64,000 nt of DNA. Origin: Actinomycetota bacterium. Its GTDB lineage: Bacteria > Actinomycetota > Coriobacteriia > Anaerosomatales > PHET01. Below are positions 28,089-36,806 of this stretch, one piece after another; position 1 is the stretch's first letter; each line of letters starts with the position of its first letter. The position numbers and the translations under genes were made by a program. Location of the stretch: NCBI GenBank assembly GCA_029265315.1, contig JAJUJM010000001.1:243463-307462 (forward strand), read 5' to 3'. The notes below the pieces were generated by a model, which worked only from the letters and a program-made list of their open reading frames with translations, was not told where the DNA came from and ran no database searches.

Positions 28089-28840
28089 TCATTCCCTCGG
28101 TTCGCTGTCGGTTGCGGATCGAACAGATGGGCGTAACGGAGGCGTTCGTCGGGGGCGAGGTCGGCTTGCAAGAGCAGGTCCGGTCTGCGGGCCGCGGTCT
28201 TGGCCAGGGCCTGCTCCCGGCGCCAGGCAGCGATGCGCTGGTGATCGCCGCTGCGCAACACGTCGGGAACCACCATGCCGCGGAACGAGGCGGGCCGGGT
28301 GTAGTGAGGATACTCGAGAAGACCCTGTGTGAATGACTCCTCCACGGAACTCTCATCATCGCCGAGCACGCCGGGCAACAGTCGCGTGACCGCATCGATG
28401 ACGACCATGGCGGGGAGTTCTCCGCCGGTGAGCACGAAGTCGCCGATCGAGAGCTCGAGGTCAGCAAGCGAGAAGACCCGTTCGTCGATGCCTTCGTAAC
28501 GTCCACAGACGAGGATGAGCCGCTCTCGGGACGCAAGGTCTCCCGCAACGGTTTGCGAGAAAGGAGCCCCAGCCGGAGTGAGTATCACCACTGTCCCTCG
28601 AGGACCGGGCATGCTCTGGATCGACTCTATCGCCGCGAACAGAGGTTCGGGCTTCATGACCATCCCCGGCCCACCGCCGTATGGGACGTCATCGGTCGTC
28701 CGATGGCGATCATGGGTCCAGTCACGAAGGTCGTGTACCCTGAGTTCGAGCACGCCCTTCATGCGCGCGTTGCCCAGGATCGACGCCCGCATGGGCGACT
28801 CGAACATCTCCGGGAAGATGGTTATGACATCGACGATCAT
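28085..28840 (-). CDS. trmD: tRNA (guanine-N1)-methyltransferase TrmD
   Basis: SPOUT-family dimer that makes m1G37 in tRNAs with CCN/CGG-type anticodons, preventing +1 frameshifts. Seen: VITIFPEMF start, DDVPYGGGPGMVMKPEP, the trefoil-knot SAM region with ILVCGRYEGIDERV, and SIGDFVLTGGELPAMVVIDAV. C-terminal YTRPASFRG and PDVLRSGDH follow. The 251-residue length is normal. Translationally coupled to rimM and lepB through 4-base overlaps. Confidence 0.96.
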   Translation of the reverse strand: MIVDVITIFPEMFESPMRASILGNARMKGVLELRVHDLRDWTHDRHRTTDDVPYGGGPGMVMKPEPLFAAIESIQSMPGPRGTVVILTPAGAPFSQTVAGDLASRERLILVCGRYEGIDERVFSLADLELSIGDFVLTGGELPAMVVIDAVTRLLPGVLGDDESSVEESFTQGLLEYPHYTRPASFRGMVVPDVLRSGDHQRIAAWRREQALAKTAARRPDLLLQADLAPDERLRYAHLFDPQPTANRGNE

Positions 28841-29364
28841 GCGGGGCTCTCCTCGGGTAGGAGCCCGTCCAGCAGACGCACCGTGATCCTTCGGGCATCG
28901 AAGTCGATCTCATCGACGACATCGTCAATGACAGGGATGAGCACTTCGCCGAACGGCCCGTTGACGACCCAGACATCATTGGCGCCGGTGACGATGGTAT
29001 CGGTCACGGTTCCGAGTTCTCCGCGAGCGTGGTCCACAACCCTGAAACCGACGACCTGAGAGTCGTCCTGAGGAAGGTCCGCGGCGGGGATGATCGATGC
29101 ATCTGCGAGTATCTCGCGGCCCACCAGGTTCGATGCGGCGTCAATCGAGTGTATCTCAGAGAACCTGATGAGCGGGCCCCGCGGGCCTTGGCGGACGGCA
29201 CTGACCGTGAGGGTCCGCGCTGCCGCGGGAGGCGGGACGAGCCAGACGGACTCACCCTCGAGAAACGACAGTGAGGCGGCGGTCGCACTGGCGACGGCCA
29301 CCTCACCTTTCAGTCCGTGGGTCCTGAGGACCTTCGCGACAGACACGTATTCGAGAGGAGACAT
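28837..29364 (-). CDS. rimM: 16S rRNA processing protein RimM
   Basis: RimM binds S19 and assists maturation of the 30S head. The N-terminal beta barrel contains VLRTHGLKGEVAVAS and the C-terminal PRC-barrel-like domain contains DVWVVNGPFGEVLIPVIDDVVDEIDFDARRI-type strands, ending with LLDGLLPE. At 175 residues it is of usual length. It lies five bases after khpA and overlaps trmD, the conserved rpsP-khpA-rimM-trmD order. Confidence 0.94.
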   Translation of the reverse strand: MSPLEYVSVAKVLRTHGLKGEVAVASATAASLSFLEGESVWLVPPPAAARTLTVSAVRQGPRGPLIRFSEIHSIDAASNLVGREILADASIIPAADLPQDDSQVVGFRVVDHARGELGTVTDTIVTGANDVWVVNGPFGEVLIPVIDDVVDEIDFDARRITVRLLDGLLPEESPA

Positions 29365-29369
29365 CGTGG

Positions 29370-29621
29370 TCAGCCGACGATGTCGACCTCGACGTGACGA
29401 CCCTGCGAGCTGCCGGCGGCCCGGGCCAAGGTCCTGATCGCCTTGATGATGCGACCACCACGGCCGATGACCTTTCCGACATCCTCAGAATCGAGTTCGA
29501 CCTCGAAGCGAAGAGTGTCTCCCCCGTCAATGGCCGTGATGCGTACCGTCTCGGGTGAGTCGACGAGGGACTCTATCAGGTGACGGACGAGCCCCTCGGT
29601 GTCAGCGGCGGAGTGAGACAT
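29370..29621 (-). CDS. khpA: KhpA-type KH-domain RNA-binding protein
   Basis: An 83-residue single type II KH domain with the GxxG loop in VIGRGGRIIKAIRTL near residues 51-65. Homologues (KhpA) bind RNA, often with KhpB/EloR, and influence cell elongation and translation. The position between rpsP and rimM is diagnostic. No KhpB gene is in the window. Confidence 0.92.
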   Translation of the reverse strand: MSHSAADTEGLVRHLIESLVDSPETVRITAIDGGDTLRFEVELDSEDVGKVIGRGGRIIKAIRTLARAAGSSQGRHVEVDIVG

Positions 29622-29632
29622 CGAGACCTCGG

Positions 29633-30100
29633 CTACTCGGCGTCTTCGGCCGCGCCGGAGTCGTCGCCGGATTCGGCGGAATCCTCGACGGTGGCTTGCG
29701 CCTCGTCGGCCTCGGGGACGGACTCGGACGTGTCCGATTCCTCTGTGGCGGCCTCAGCCGCAGCAGCCTCTTCGGCGGCCTTGGCCGCTGCCTCGGCTTC
29801 TGCAGCGGCCTTCTCGGCGGCCTTCTTGGACATCTTCGTCTCGGCTTGGGGCGCCTGCTTCTCGCCCTTCGCGATCGCGAGGAGCTTCACCACGGCTTCG
29901 GTCGGCTGGGCGCCCTTCGCGATCCACCCCTCGACCTTGTCCACGTCAAGCTCGACGAACGAGGGCTCGGTACGCGGATTGTAGCGACCGACCACTTCTA
30001 TGAAGCGGCCATCACGGCGCGATCGGCCGTCGGCTACGACGACTCGGTAGAACGGGGCCTTCTTGGCACCGTGACGCGCCAGACGGATCTTGACTGCCAA
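29633..30100 (-). CDS. rpsP: 30S ribosomal protein S16 with long Ala/Glu C-terminal extension
   Basis: S16 core (residues 1-80) is intact: [36 protein letters not shown], then [16 protein letters not shown]. The remaining 75 residues are low-complexity Ala/Glu/Lys helix followed by a Ser/Asp/Glu-rich acidic tail, nearly doubling the usual size (155 versus about 80-100). I chose the TTG at 30100 because it gives the standard N-terminus and GGAGG lies eight bases upstream; the GTG at 30109 overlaps that site. First gene of rpsP-khpA-rimM-trmD-lepB. Confidence 0.95.
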   Translation of the reverse strand: MAVKIRLARHGAKKAPFYRVVVADGRSRRDGRFIEVVGRYNPRTEPSFVELDVDKVEGWIAKGAQPTEAVVKLLAIAKGEKQAPQAETKMSKKAAEKAAAEAEAAAKAAEEAAAAEAATEESDTSESVPEADEAQATVEDSAESGDDSGAAEDAE

Positions 30101-30161
30101 CGATTTCACCTCCGGACAGGGCGACCCGACGGGCCGCTCGTTTCGAGCACAGCGGTTGAGT

Positions 30162-30191
30162 ATGTTACTTCAATCAAGCGAACACGGTCAA
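30162..30191 (-). promoter_or_regulatory. Promoter of rpsP-khpA-rimM-trmD-lepB
   Basis: TTGACC (30186-30191, 5/6) and TAACAT (30162-30167, 4/6) are 18 bases apart on the minus strand. The leader of about 55 bases contains a small perfect hairpin, GCTCG-AAA-CGAGC, just before the ribosome-binding site region. Confidence 0.55.
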
Positions 30192-30232
30192 AGCTGAACC
30201 ATCACGCGGACGGTGCGTCCAGCGAGCGGGGG

Positions 30233-30262
30233 CGATGGCGGTCTTGCGGAGCCCCACCATCG
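30233..30262 (-). terminator. Hairpin after ffh (weak terminator candidate)
   Basis: A 9-bp stem with one G-U pair (30233-30241 with 30254-30262) begins 12 bases after the ffh stop. It is followed on the minus strand by CCCCC rather than T residues, so if it ends transcription it does so poorly or with Rho. Confidence 0.35.
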
Positions 30263-30273
30263 CGAATGAGCGA

Positions 30274-31626
30274 TCACAGACCACCCAGGCCCCCGGGCAG
30301 TCCGGGGATCCGCACACGTTTCCGACCCTTGCCTTGAGCACCGGAGAGTTGTTTCACGAGCTTCTGTGTCTCGGCGAACTGTTTGAGCAAGCGGTTCACC
30401 TCGGAGACGTCCACGCCCGCGCCACGAGCGATCCGGGCGCGACGGGATCCATTGATGAGTCTGGGCGTCGCTCGTTCCCTTGGCGTCATGGCACGGATGA
30501 TCGCTTCGATCCGGTCCAGTTGTCGTTCATCGATATCGGAGTCGAGCCCTTTGAGTCTGCCGGCACCGGGCAGGGACCGGAGCACCCCCCCGAGACCTCC
30601 CATCTTCCGAACACCGGATATCTGCGTGAGGAAGTCGTCAAGCGTGAACGAACCGGACGACAGGCGCTTCGCGGCTTCTTCGTCGGATTGCTGAGTGTCA
30701 GCGACCTGCTGCGCCTTCTCGATGAGAGAGACGACATCGCCCATGCCGAGGATGCGCTTGGCCATGCGATCGGGGTGAAAGGCGGAGAGCGCGTCGGTGC
30801 GCTCCCCCTCAGAGATGAACTTGATCGGCTTCCCGGTCACGTGACGCAGCGATAGCGCCGCACCCCCGCGTGCGTCGCCATCAAGCTTGCTCATGATGAC
30901 GCCGTCGAAGTCGACACGTTCAGCGAATGCCTTGGCGACGTTGACCGCGTCCTGCCCGGTCATCGCGTCGACGACCATGAGCACCTGATCGGGACGGACT
31001 TGCGCCTTGATGGCGGCGGCCTCGGCCATCATCTCCTCATCGACATGGAGCCTGCCGGCGGTGTCGATGATGACGAGGTCCTTGAGAGTGTCGATCGCGT
31101 GTCGAACACCCATCTTCGCTATCACGACAGGGTCTTCGACATCGCCGCGGAAGACCGGCACGTCGATCTCACGGCCAAGGGCCTCGAGTTGGTCGATCGC
31201 TGCTGGTCGGTACACATCACACGCGACGAGGAGGGGACGTCGGCCCTGTCCGTGAAGGAGTCTGGCCAGCTTGGCGGCAGCGGTGGTCTTTCCTGAGCCC
31301 TGGAGACCCACGAGCATGATCACGTTGGGGATGCGCCCTGAGAACACGAGCCTGCTCTCAGTGCTTCCGAGCAGCTGCGTGAGCTCATCGAGCACGATCT
31401 TTATGACCTGCTGACCCGGGGTGAGCGACTCCATGACATCTGAGCCGATCGCACGTTCTCTGACACGGCCGACGAACTCCTTGACGACACGGAAGTTCAC
31501 ATCGGCCTCGAGAAGCGCCATCCGGATCTCACGGATGGCGGCATCAACGTCGGCTTCAGTCAGGCGCCCCTTTCTGGTCAGTCCTGAGAAGACTGCCTGA
31601 AGGCGCTCGGATAGGTTCTGGAACAA
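30274..31626 (-). CDS. ffh: Signal recognition particle GTPase Ffh
   Basis: Ffh binds signal sequences and 4.5S RNA and docks with FtsY. The 450-residue protein has the N domain helical bundle, G domain motifs GLQGSGKTTAAAKLA near 107, DVYRPAAIDQL, DTAGRLHVDE and SKLDGDARGGAALS. The methionine-containing M domain has the RNA-binding SRRARIARGAGVDVSEVNRLL. The C-terminus is Gly/Arg/Leu-rich, as usual. Smc, ftsY, lepB and ffh form one co-directional run, so both SRP GTPases are expressed together. Confidence 0.97.
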   Translation of the reverse strand: MFQNLSERLQAVFSGLTRKGRLTEADVDAAIREIRMALLEADVNFRVVKEFVGRVRERAIGSDVMESLTPGQQVIKIVLDELTQLLGSTESRLVFSGRIPNVIMLVGLQGSGKTTAAAKLARLLHGQGRRPLLVACDVYRPAAIDQLEALGREIDVPVFRGDVEDPVVIAKMGVRHAIDTLKDLVIIDTAGRLHVDEEMMAEAAAIKAQVRPDQVLMVVDAMTGQDAVNVAKAFAERVDFDGVIMSKLDGDARGGAALSLRHVTGKPIKFISEGERTDALSAFHPDRMAKRILGMGDVVSLIEKAQQVADTQQSDEEAAKRLSSGSFTLDDFLTQISGVRKMGGLGGVLRSLPGAGRLKGLDSDIDERQLDRIEAIIRAMTPRERATPRLINGSRRARIARGAGVDVSEVNRLLKQFAETQKLVKQLSGAQGKGRKRVRIPGLPGGLGGL

Positions 31627-31662
31627 CGTGACATACCCTTCAAGACCGTGTACGGCGAGGAC

Positions 31663-31691
31663 AGGCTACGTGGCTCGAGTCGCAGCGTCAA
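31663..31691 (-). promoter_or_regulatory. Possible promoter of ffh
   Basis: TTGACG (31686-31691, 5/6) and TAGCCT (31663-31668, 3/6) with 17-base spacing lie in the 71-base gap between the second lepB and ffh. The -10 is poor, so this is a weak call. Confidence 0.3.
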
Positions 31692-31697
31692 CGAGAT

Positions 31698-32267
31698 TCA
31701 GCGAACCGGCCCGATCCGGTGGATGGGCGCCCAGATCCATGCGACCTCGCCCTCGATGGCGGTCAAACGTATGGGACCGAGTTGACGGCTGTCCAGCGAT
31801 ACCGGCCGATTGTCACCCATGACGAAGACTGTGCCGTCTGGGACGACGTAGGGCTTCCTCAGCCCTATGTCACGCGGGTCTGTGATGACCGAAGCGGTGT
31901 TCTCGATCGCTCCGTTGACCGTGGCGATACCGCGTTCGACGTCTATCGAATCTCCCGGTAACGCGATGATGCGCTTGATCAGACGCTCGGTCCTGCCGGT
32001 GCGAGTGTTCAAGATGTCGAACACGACGATCTGACCGTGTCGGGGTTGGTCGAGTCCGTGTGTCACCAGGACACGGTCGCGGTCGCGAAGCGCCGGGTAC
32101 ATGGAGTTGCCCTCGACGATGTTGGGTTGATAGAGGACGTAGAAGACAAGGACGACCGCCAACCACAGAAGTGCAAGAGGGCCCACGAGGAAGCGCCCAA
32201 GAAGCTCGCTGCGGTTGACCTTGACCGGAGCGAGTAGACCGCCGGTGAATTCGGAATCCTCACTCAC
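31698..32267 (-). CDS. lepB: Signal peptidase I (second copy)
   Basis: A 189-residue type I signal peptidase with a short cytoplasmic part, one membrane helix (about 23-46), serine Ser55 in VEGNSMYPAL and Lys98 in LIKRIIALPGD. The VFVMGDNRPVSLDSRQLGPI box follows. It shares the fold but little sequence with the copy at 27435-28088. I chose the GTG at 32267, which overlaps the ftsY stop by 8 bases; the open frame upstream is a shadow of ftsY. Its placement between ftsY and ffh ties signal cleavage to SRP targeting. Confidence 0.92.
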   Translation of the reverse strand: MSEDSEFTGGLLAPVKVNRSELLGRFLVGPLALLWLAVVLVFYVLYQPNIVEGNSMYPALRDRDRVLVTHGLDQPRHGQIVVFDILNTRTGRTERLIKRIIALPGDSIDVERGIATVNGAIENTASVITDPRDIGLRKPYVVPDGTVFVMGDNRPVSLDSRQLGPIRLTAIEGEVAWIWAPIHRIGPVR

Positions 32268-33183
32268 CCAACACCAACGCCTTGGCGAACGCGGTCGCAT
32301 CGAATGGTCGGAGGTCATCGATCCGCTCCCCCACGCCGACTCGCACGATGGGTATTCTCAACTCGCGCGAGACCGCCACCGCGACTCCACCCTTCGCGGT
32401 GCCGTCCAGCTTGGTGAGGATGATGGCGTCCACGCCAAGAGCGCTGTTGAACTCCTTGGCTTGGACGAGACCGTTCTGTCCGGTGGTGGCGTCCATGACG
32501 AGAACAGTCTGGACTGGCGACGCTGACTTCTCCGTCGTCACCCGCTTGACCTTCTGCAACTCGCGCATGAGGTCAGTGGACGTATGAAGGCGTCCGGCCG
32601 TGTCGATCAAGGTCACGTCGATTCCAGCGGCGTCGGCGGCGCTCACGGCATCGTAGGCCACCGCCGCTGGGTCCGCGCCGCGCTCTCTTCTGACCACCTG
32701 GACTCCTGCGCGCTGGGCCCAGACATCCAGCTGCTCCGATGCTGCGGCACGGTACGTGTCCGCGCTGCCCAGAAGAACCGATCGGCCGGAAGCGGTCAGT
32801 TGGCGAGCGATCTTGCCTGCCGACGTGGTCTTGCCGGTGCCGTTGACGCCAACCATGAGTATGGTGACCGGTGAGAGCTCGAAGGGGTCAGGACCGTCGA
32901 CGAACTCCTCTGCGATACGTGAGACGAGGTGCTCGAGAACCGCTGTCGCATCAGGGAGCGCCTTTCGAGCGGCTTCTGACCGCAGCGAGTCGACGATCTC
33001 GGTCGTGGCTGTGATGCCCACGTCTCCGCCGATGAGAGCGTCTTCAAGGCCCTCCCAGAAAGCCGCGTCGAGGTCCGGGCCACGTCGCAACAGAACGTTG
33101 AGCTGCTCGCCCAAGCGCTCGCGACTCTTCGAAAGGCCGTCAGCGAGACGGGAGAACCACGATGTCTCCATGGGATCACGCAT
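32260..33183 (-). CDS. ftsY: Signal recognition particle receptor FtsY
   Basis: FtsY is the membrane-associated GTPase receptor for SRP. The protein is 307 residues with no long acidic A domain. It opens with a short amphipathic stretch around METSWFSRLADGLSK that could bind lipid directly. NG domain motifs: GVNGTGKTTSAGKIA near 110, DTYRAAASEQL, DTAGRLHTS, TKLDGTAKGG. It overlaps smc by 8 bases. The start could also be the second Met (33171); neither has a strong ribosome-binding site. Confidence 0.96.
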   Translation of the reverse strand: MRDPMETSWFSRLADGLSKSRERLGEQLNVLLRRGPDLDAAFWEGLEDALIGGDVGITATTEIVDSLRSEAARKALPDATAVLEHLVSRIAEEFVDGPDPFELSPVTILMVGVNGTGKTTSAGKIARQLTASGRSVLLGSADTYRAAASEQLDVWAQRAGVQVVRRERGADPAAVAYDAVSAADAAGIDVTLIDTAGRLHTSTDLMRELQKVKRVTTEKSASPVQTVLVMDATTGQNGLVQAKEFNSALGVDAIILTKLDGTAKGGVAVAVSRELRIPIVRVGVGERIDDLRPFDATAFAKALVLGE

Positions 33184-36100
33184 CGGCTTGAGCCAGAGCG
33201 CGGTCGAGCTTCTGGCTGACGACCTTGCTCACGCCATCGGCCTGCATGGACACACCATAGAGCACATCGGCCATCTCCATGGTGCGACGCTGGTGGGTGA
33301 CGATGATGAACTGCGTGTGGCCACGCATGGTGTCGACGAACGACACGAACCGGCGTAGGTTGGTGTCGTCGAGAGCGGCCTCGACCTCGTCGAGGATGTA
33401 GAACGGACACGGGCGCGTCCGGTAGACGGCGAACAAGAGGGCAAGCGCCGTCAGGGACTTCTCTCCGCCGGACATGAGTGACATCTTGGACAGCTTCTTG
33501 CCTCGCGGCTGGGCAGTGACCTCCACGCCGGTCAGCTCGGGGTCGTCCGGGTCGGTCAGCACGAGCTGGGCGACACCTCCGGGGAACAGGATGCCGAAGA
33601 TCTCCTGGAAGTGTGCGTCCACGGCTTCGAATGTCTCGAGGAATCGGTCCTTCATCTTGCGATCGATGGCCGCGACCACCTTGCCGAGCGCGCGACGGGA
33701 CGATTCCAGGTCGTCGATCTGCGACGCCATGAACTCACGACGGGACTTCAGGGCCTCGAACTCCTCAGCGGCCACAGGGTTCACCGGCCCGAGGTTCGCC
33801 ATCCGCTTGCGAAGGGCGTGGGCCTGGTCCTCGACGAGACGACGGTCCTCAATAGGTTCGCTCTGCAGAGCGGATTCCAGGGGTACGCCGAGCTCTTCGA
33901 CGATGCGGCGAACCGCTTGGTTGACTTGGATCTCAAGCTGGCCCTTGAGCACTCTGACATCAGAGATCGACTCGGCCTTCTCGGCGATCTCGGCCTGCGC
34001 GGCCCGGACCGCGTCCTGTGCGTCGTGGATGGTCCGCCGTAAGGATTCCGAATCGGTCTGCTCGAAGCGCGCCCGGTCCCTGAGTTTGAGCGACCATGAC
34101 TCAGCACACTCCTGCAGGGCGAGGTACTGGTCGTGGAGGGGCTGGATTCGCAGCCGGAGGAGCTCGAGGGCCTTCTCGGTCTCGCGCGACCGCCTCATCG
34201 TCTCCTCGAGCTCTTCGATCTCGGTGGCGATGGACTTCAGCTGTCTCTTGAGATGCACCTCACGTTCCGAGACGGTCGCGATCTCGACCTGGCACGCACT
34301 CAGCCGTTCGGCGACGGCACTCTCCTCTCGGAACTTCATGTCGCGGTGTTCGCGCGCGGCCGCCGACTCCTCCTCGAGACGGTCGATCGCAAGCTGGGCA
34401 TTCGCGATGCTCTCGTTGAGCTGGTCGATCAACGGAAGGTCTTTGGCAGTGCGGTCCTCGACCTCCTTGGCACGAAGGGCCAGGGATGACGCCTCCGAGT
34501 CTAGCGCGGTCAACTGCTGCTCAAGGCGCCCGATCTCTTCGAGGAGGGAGTCGTGCTCGCCGGTGAGCGCCGCGAGCTTCTGCGATAGCTCGAGGGCGTC
34601 ATGTTGTGCGAGTGACAAGGCCTCTTCAGCTTCAGCGGATGCAGCCTCCGCCTCACCGAGCTGGGCGGTGAGGGATTCGACTTCGTCGTGCAGGGTGTTG
34701 ATACGACGCTTGCGCGCGAGGACGCCTTCGGAATCAGCGACCTGTGTACCCAAGGTGAGCTTGCCGGAAGGCCACACGACAGCGCCGTCCAGCGTGGCGA
34801 AGCGCGCACCTGACGAGTCGCGTGAAGCCGCGGCCAAGGCATCATGGACCGAGTCGACCAGCATGACGTCGCCGAGTATCGCCTCGAGGGCCGGACGGAC
34901 GCGCTCATCACACTCGAGGTGGTCGAACAACCGGGTACCGGCAGCAGGCCTTCCGGAGAGCCGGGGACGCATCGAGTCGACGGGCAACAGTGAGATCTCG
35001 CCAGACGCGTCAGACGCGATGGCCTGAGCTACGGTGGCTGCGGAATCCGCACTGTCCACGATGAGTCCGAACAGATCAGCGCCGAGAAGCTTCTCAACGA
35101 GCGCCTCGAATCGAGCGGGTGCGCTGACGGCTTCCGCGACAGGCCCGATCACGCCCGGCAGTTCCTCGCGCTTCGCGATGGCCCAAGCCAGCGCAGGGGA
35201 TGCCGCGGCGAACGCGCGGTCCACCTCCTCCAAGCCGCGCGCTTCAGCCCGGGCAGCGGTCAGGGCGGCGCGGCGGGCATCCAGCTCACGGCGACGGGCA
35301 TCCAGGACCCTGACACGCTTGTCGACGTCCGAGTCGGCCAGCGCCATGTCTCGCCGGACCCGCGCGATCTGCGCGTCCAGGACCTCGAGCCGCGACCTGC
35401 GGGAAGACAGCGTGCTCTGAGCGGCCTGACGATTCTGGCGAAGCTGGGCCTCGCGTTCGGCCAACAGGTCGAGTTCCAGCTCACCTGCGGCAAGGACGTG
35501 TTCGGCTTGCGACAGCGCCGCACGGTCATCCTCGATCTGTTTGCGGGTTCGCCTCAGCTCGGCAGACAGGCGCGCGAGGTCCTCGTCTGCGACCGTGCGT
35601 GCCTTGCGTACGAGCTCGGCCTCTTTTCGCAGTTCATTGAGCTGGCCGTACAGAGCACGCAAGCGGGCGTCGGTCTCCAAGCGCTCATTGCTGAGGGTCT
35701 CGAGCTCGCCGCTGCGCGATGCCGCACGGGTCTCGGCTTGGTGCAGTTTCGCACGCAACTCGGACAACCGCGCGATGAGGTTCTTGCCTTTCTCCTCGAG
35801 CAGGAGAAGGCCGGCGTCGAGCCTTTCAAGGATCGACTGCATCCTGCGACGCTGCTCGGACAGGTCGCCTACGAACAGCCCCTTCTCTTCAAGGAGGGAT
35901 TGGAACTTCTCCAGTTCGTGTTCCTTCTCGGCCAACCGAAAGCGCGAGAGCTCCATGTCCGCGTCGGCTTCCTTCTCGCGCTTGATGAGCTCGTCCCATT
36001 GGGCTTGCAGGTGGCGCAGGTCGTCGACGGCGAGCGCCACATCGAGTTCACGGATGCGAGAGACGAGTTCGGCGTGCTGTGCGGCCTTGGAAGCCTGGCG

Positions 36101-36718
36101 TTCCAGTGGCCGGAGTTGACGGTCTATCTCGGCGGCGATGTCGCGGGCACGCTCGAGGTGGGCTTCAAGGCCTGCGAGCTTGCGAACGGCGCGTTCTTTT
36201 CGCTTCTTGTGTTTGAGGACGCCCGCGGCCTCCTCGATCAGCGCCCTGCGGTCTTCTGGTCTGGAGTTGAGAACCTCATCGAGGCGGCCCTGGCTGATGA
36301 TGGAGTGGGTGTCACGTCCAAGGCCGGAGTCGTGCATGAGGTCCTGGATGTCCATGAGGCGCGCCGGCGCTTGGTTGATGAGGTACTCGCTCTCCCCGTT
36401 CCGATACATCCGGCGAGTGATGGTGACCTCGTTGAACTCCAAGGGAAGTGTGCCGTCCGAGTTGTCGAGTACGAGGTCGACCTCTGCGACCCCGACGGCC
36501 TGCCGAGCGGATGACCCAGCGAAGATGACGTCCTCCATCGCCTGACCACGCAAGGTCTTGGCGCTCTGCTCCCCCAACACCCACAAGACCGCGTCGGAGA
36601 TGTTCGACTTGCCGGATCCGTTGGGACCCACGACCGTCGTCACGCCCGGTTCGAGGGAGAGGACGCTGCGGTCGGCGAAGGACTTGAATCCTTTGAGTAT
36701 CAGTGATTTGAGGTACAC
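33176..36718 (-). CDS. smc: Chromosome segregation ATPase SMC
   Basis: SMC condenses and segregates chromosomes, acting with ScpA/ScpB. The 1180-residue protein has the N-terminal Walker A GPNGSGKSNISDAVLWVLGE, long antiparallel coiled coils (about 165-500 and 660-1000), and a hinge domain near 510-620 (GVIGPVAEAV...). The C-terminal head has signature LMSGGEKSLTALALLFA and Walker B YILDEVEAALDD. GTG start with GAGGGAG three bases upstream. It follows rnc by 88 bases. ScpAB genes are not in the window. Confidence 0.97.
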   Translation of the reverse strand: MYLKSLILKGFKSFADRSVLSLEPGVTTVVGPNGSGKSNISDAVLWVLGEQSAKTLRGQAMEDVIFAGSSARQAVGVAEVDLVLDNSDGTLPLEFNEVTITRRMYRNGESEYLINQAPARLMDIQDLMHDSGLGRDTHSIISQGRLDEVLNSRPEDRRALIEEAAGVLKHKKRKERAVRKLAGLEAHLERARDIAAEIDRQLRPLERQASKAAQHAELVSRIRELDVALAVDDLRHLQAQWDELIKREKEADADMELSRFRLAEKEHELEKFQSLLEEKGLFVGDLSEQRRRMQSILERLDAGLLLLEEKGKNLIARLSELRAKLHQAETRAASRSGELETLSNERLETDARLRALYGQLNELRKEAELVRKARTVADEDLARLSAELRRTRKQIEDDRAALSQAEHVLAAGELELDLLAEREAQLRQNRQAAQSTLSSRRSRLEVLDAQIARVRRDMALADSDVDKRVRVLDARRRELDARRAALTAARAEARGLEEVDRAFAAASPALAWAIAKREELPGVIGPVAEAVSAPARFEALVEKLLGADLFGLIVDSADSAATVAQAIASDASGEISLLPVDSMRPRLSGRPAAGTRLFDHLECDERVRPALEAILGDVMLVDSVHDALAAASRDSSGARFATLDGAVVWPSGKLTLGTQVADSEGVLARKRRINTLHDEVESLTAQLGEAEAASAEAEEALSLAQHDALELSQKLAALTGEHDSLLEEIGRLEQQLTALDSEASSLALRAKEVEDRTAKDLPLIDQLNESIANAQLAIDRLEEESAAAREHRDMKFREESAVAERLSACQVEIATVSEREVHLKRQLKSIATEIEELEETMRRSRETEKALELLRLRIQPLHDQYLALQECAESWSLKLRDRARFEQTDSESLRRTIHDAQDAVRAAQAEIAEKAESISDVRVLKGQLEIQVNQAVRRIVEELGVPLESALQSEPIEDRRLVEDQAHALRKRMANLGPVNPVAAEEFEALKSRREFMASQIDDLESSRRALGKVVAAIDRKMKDRFLETFEAVDAHFQEIFGILFPGGVAQLVLTDPDDPELTGVEVTAQPRGKKLSKMSLMSGGEKSLTALALLFAVYRTRPCPFYILDEVEAALDDTNLRRFVSFVDTMRGHTQFIIVTHQRRTMEMADVLYGVSMQADGVSKVVSQKLDRALAQADA

Positions 36719-36806
36719 GGTCTCCCTCGGAAGAGCAGGTCAGAGCGGAGCGCCGGACGAGCGTACGGCGGCGCAAAGTGTAGCACAGGGACGAGGCGGG
36801 CCGACC

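Noticed and set aside
27435-32267. Duplicate lepB as an assembly or tandem-duplication artefact
   Set aside because: The two proteins differ throughout outside the catalytic boxes and sit in separate conserved contexts.
33474-35027. Long plus-strand open frame opposite smc
   Set aside because: Ser/Arg-rich translation with no family motifs; it mirrors the codon pattern of smc in a high-GC sequence. Similar long frames opposite infB, fabG/fabD and recG were rejected for the same reason.
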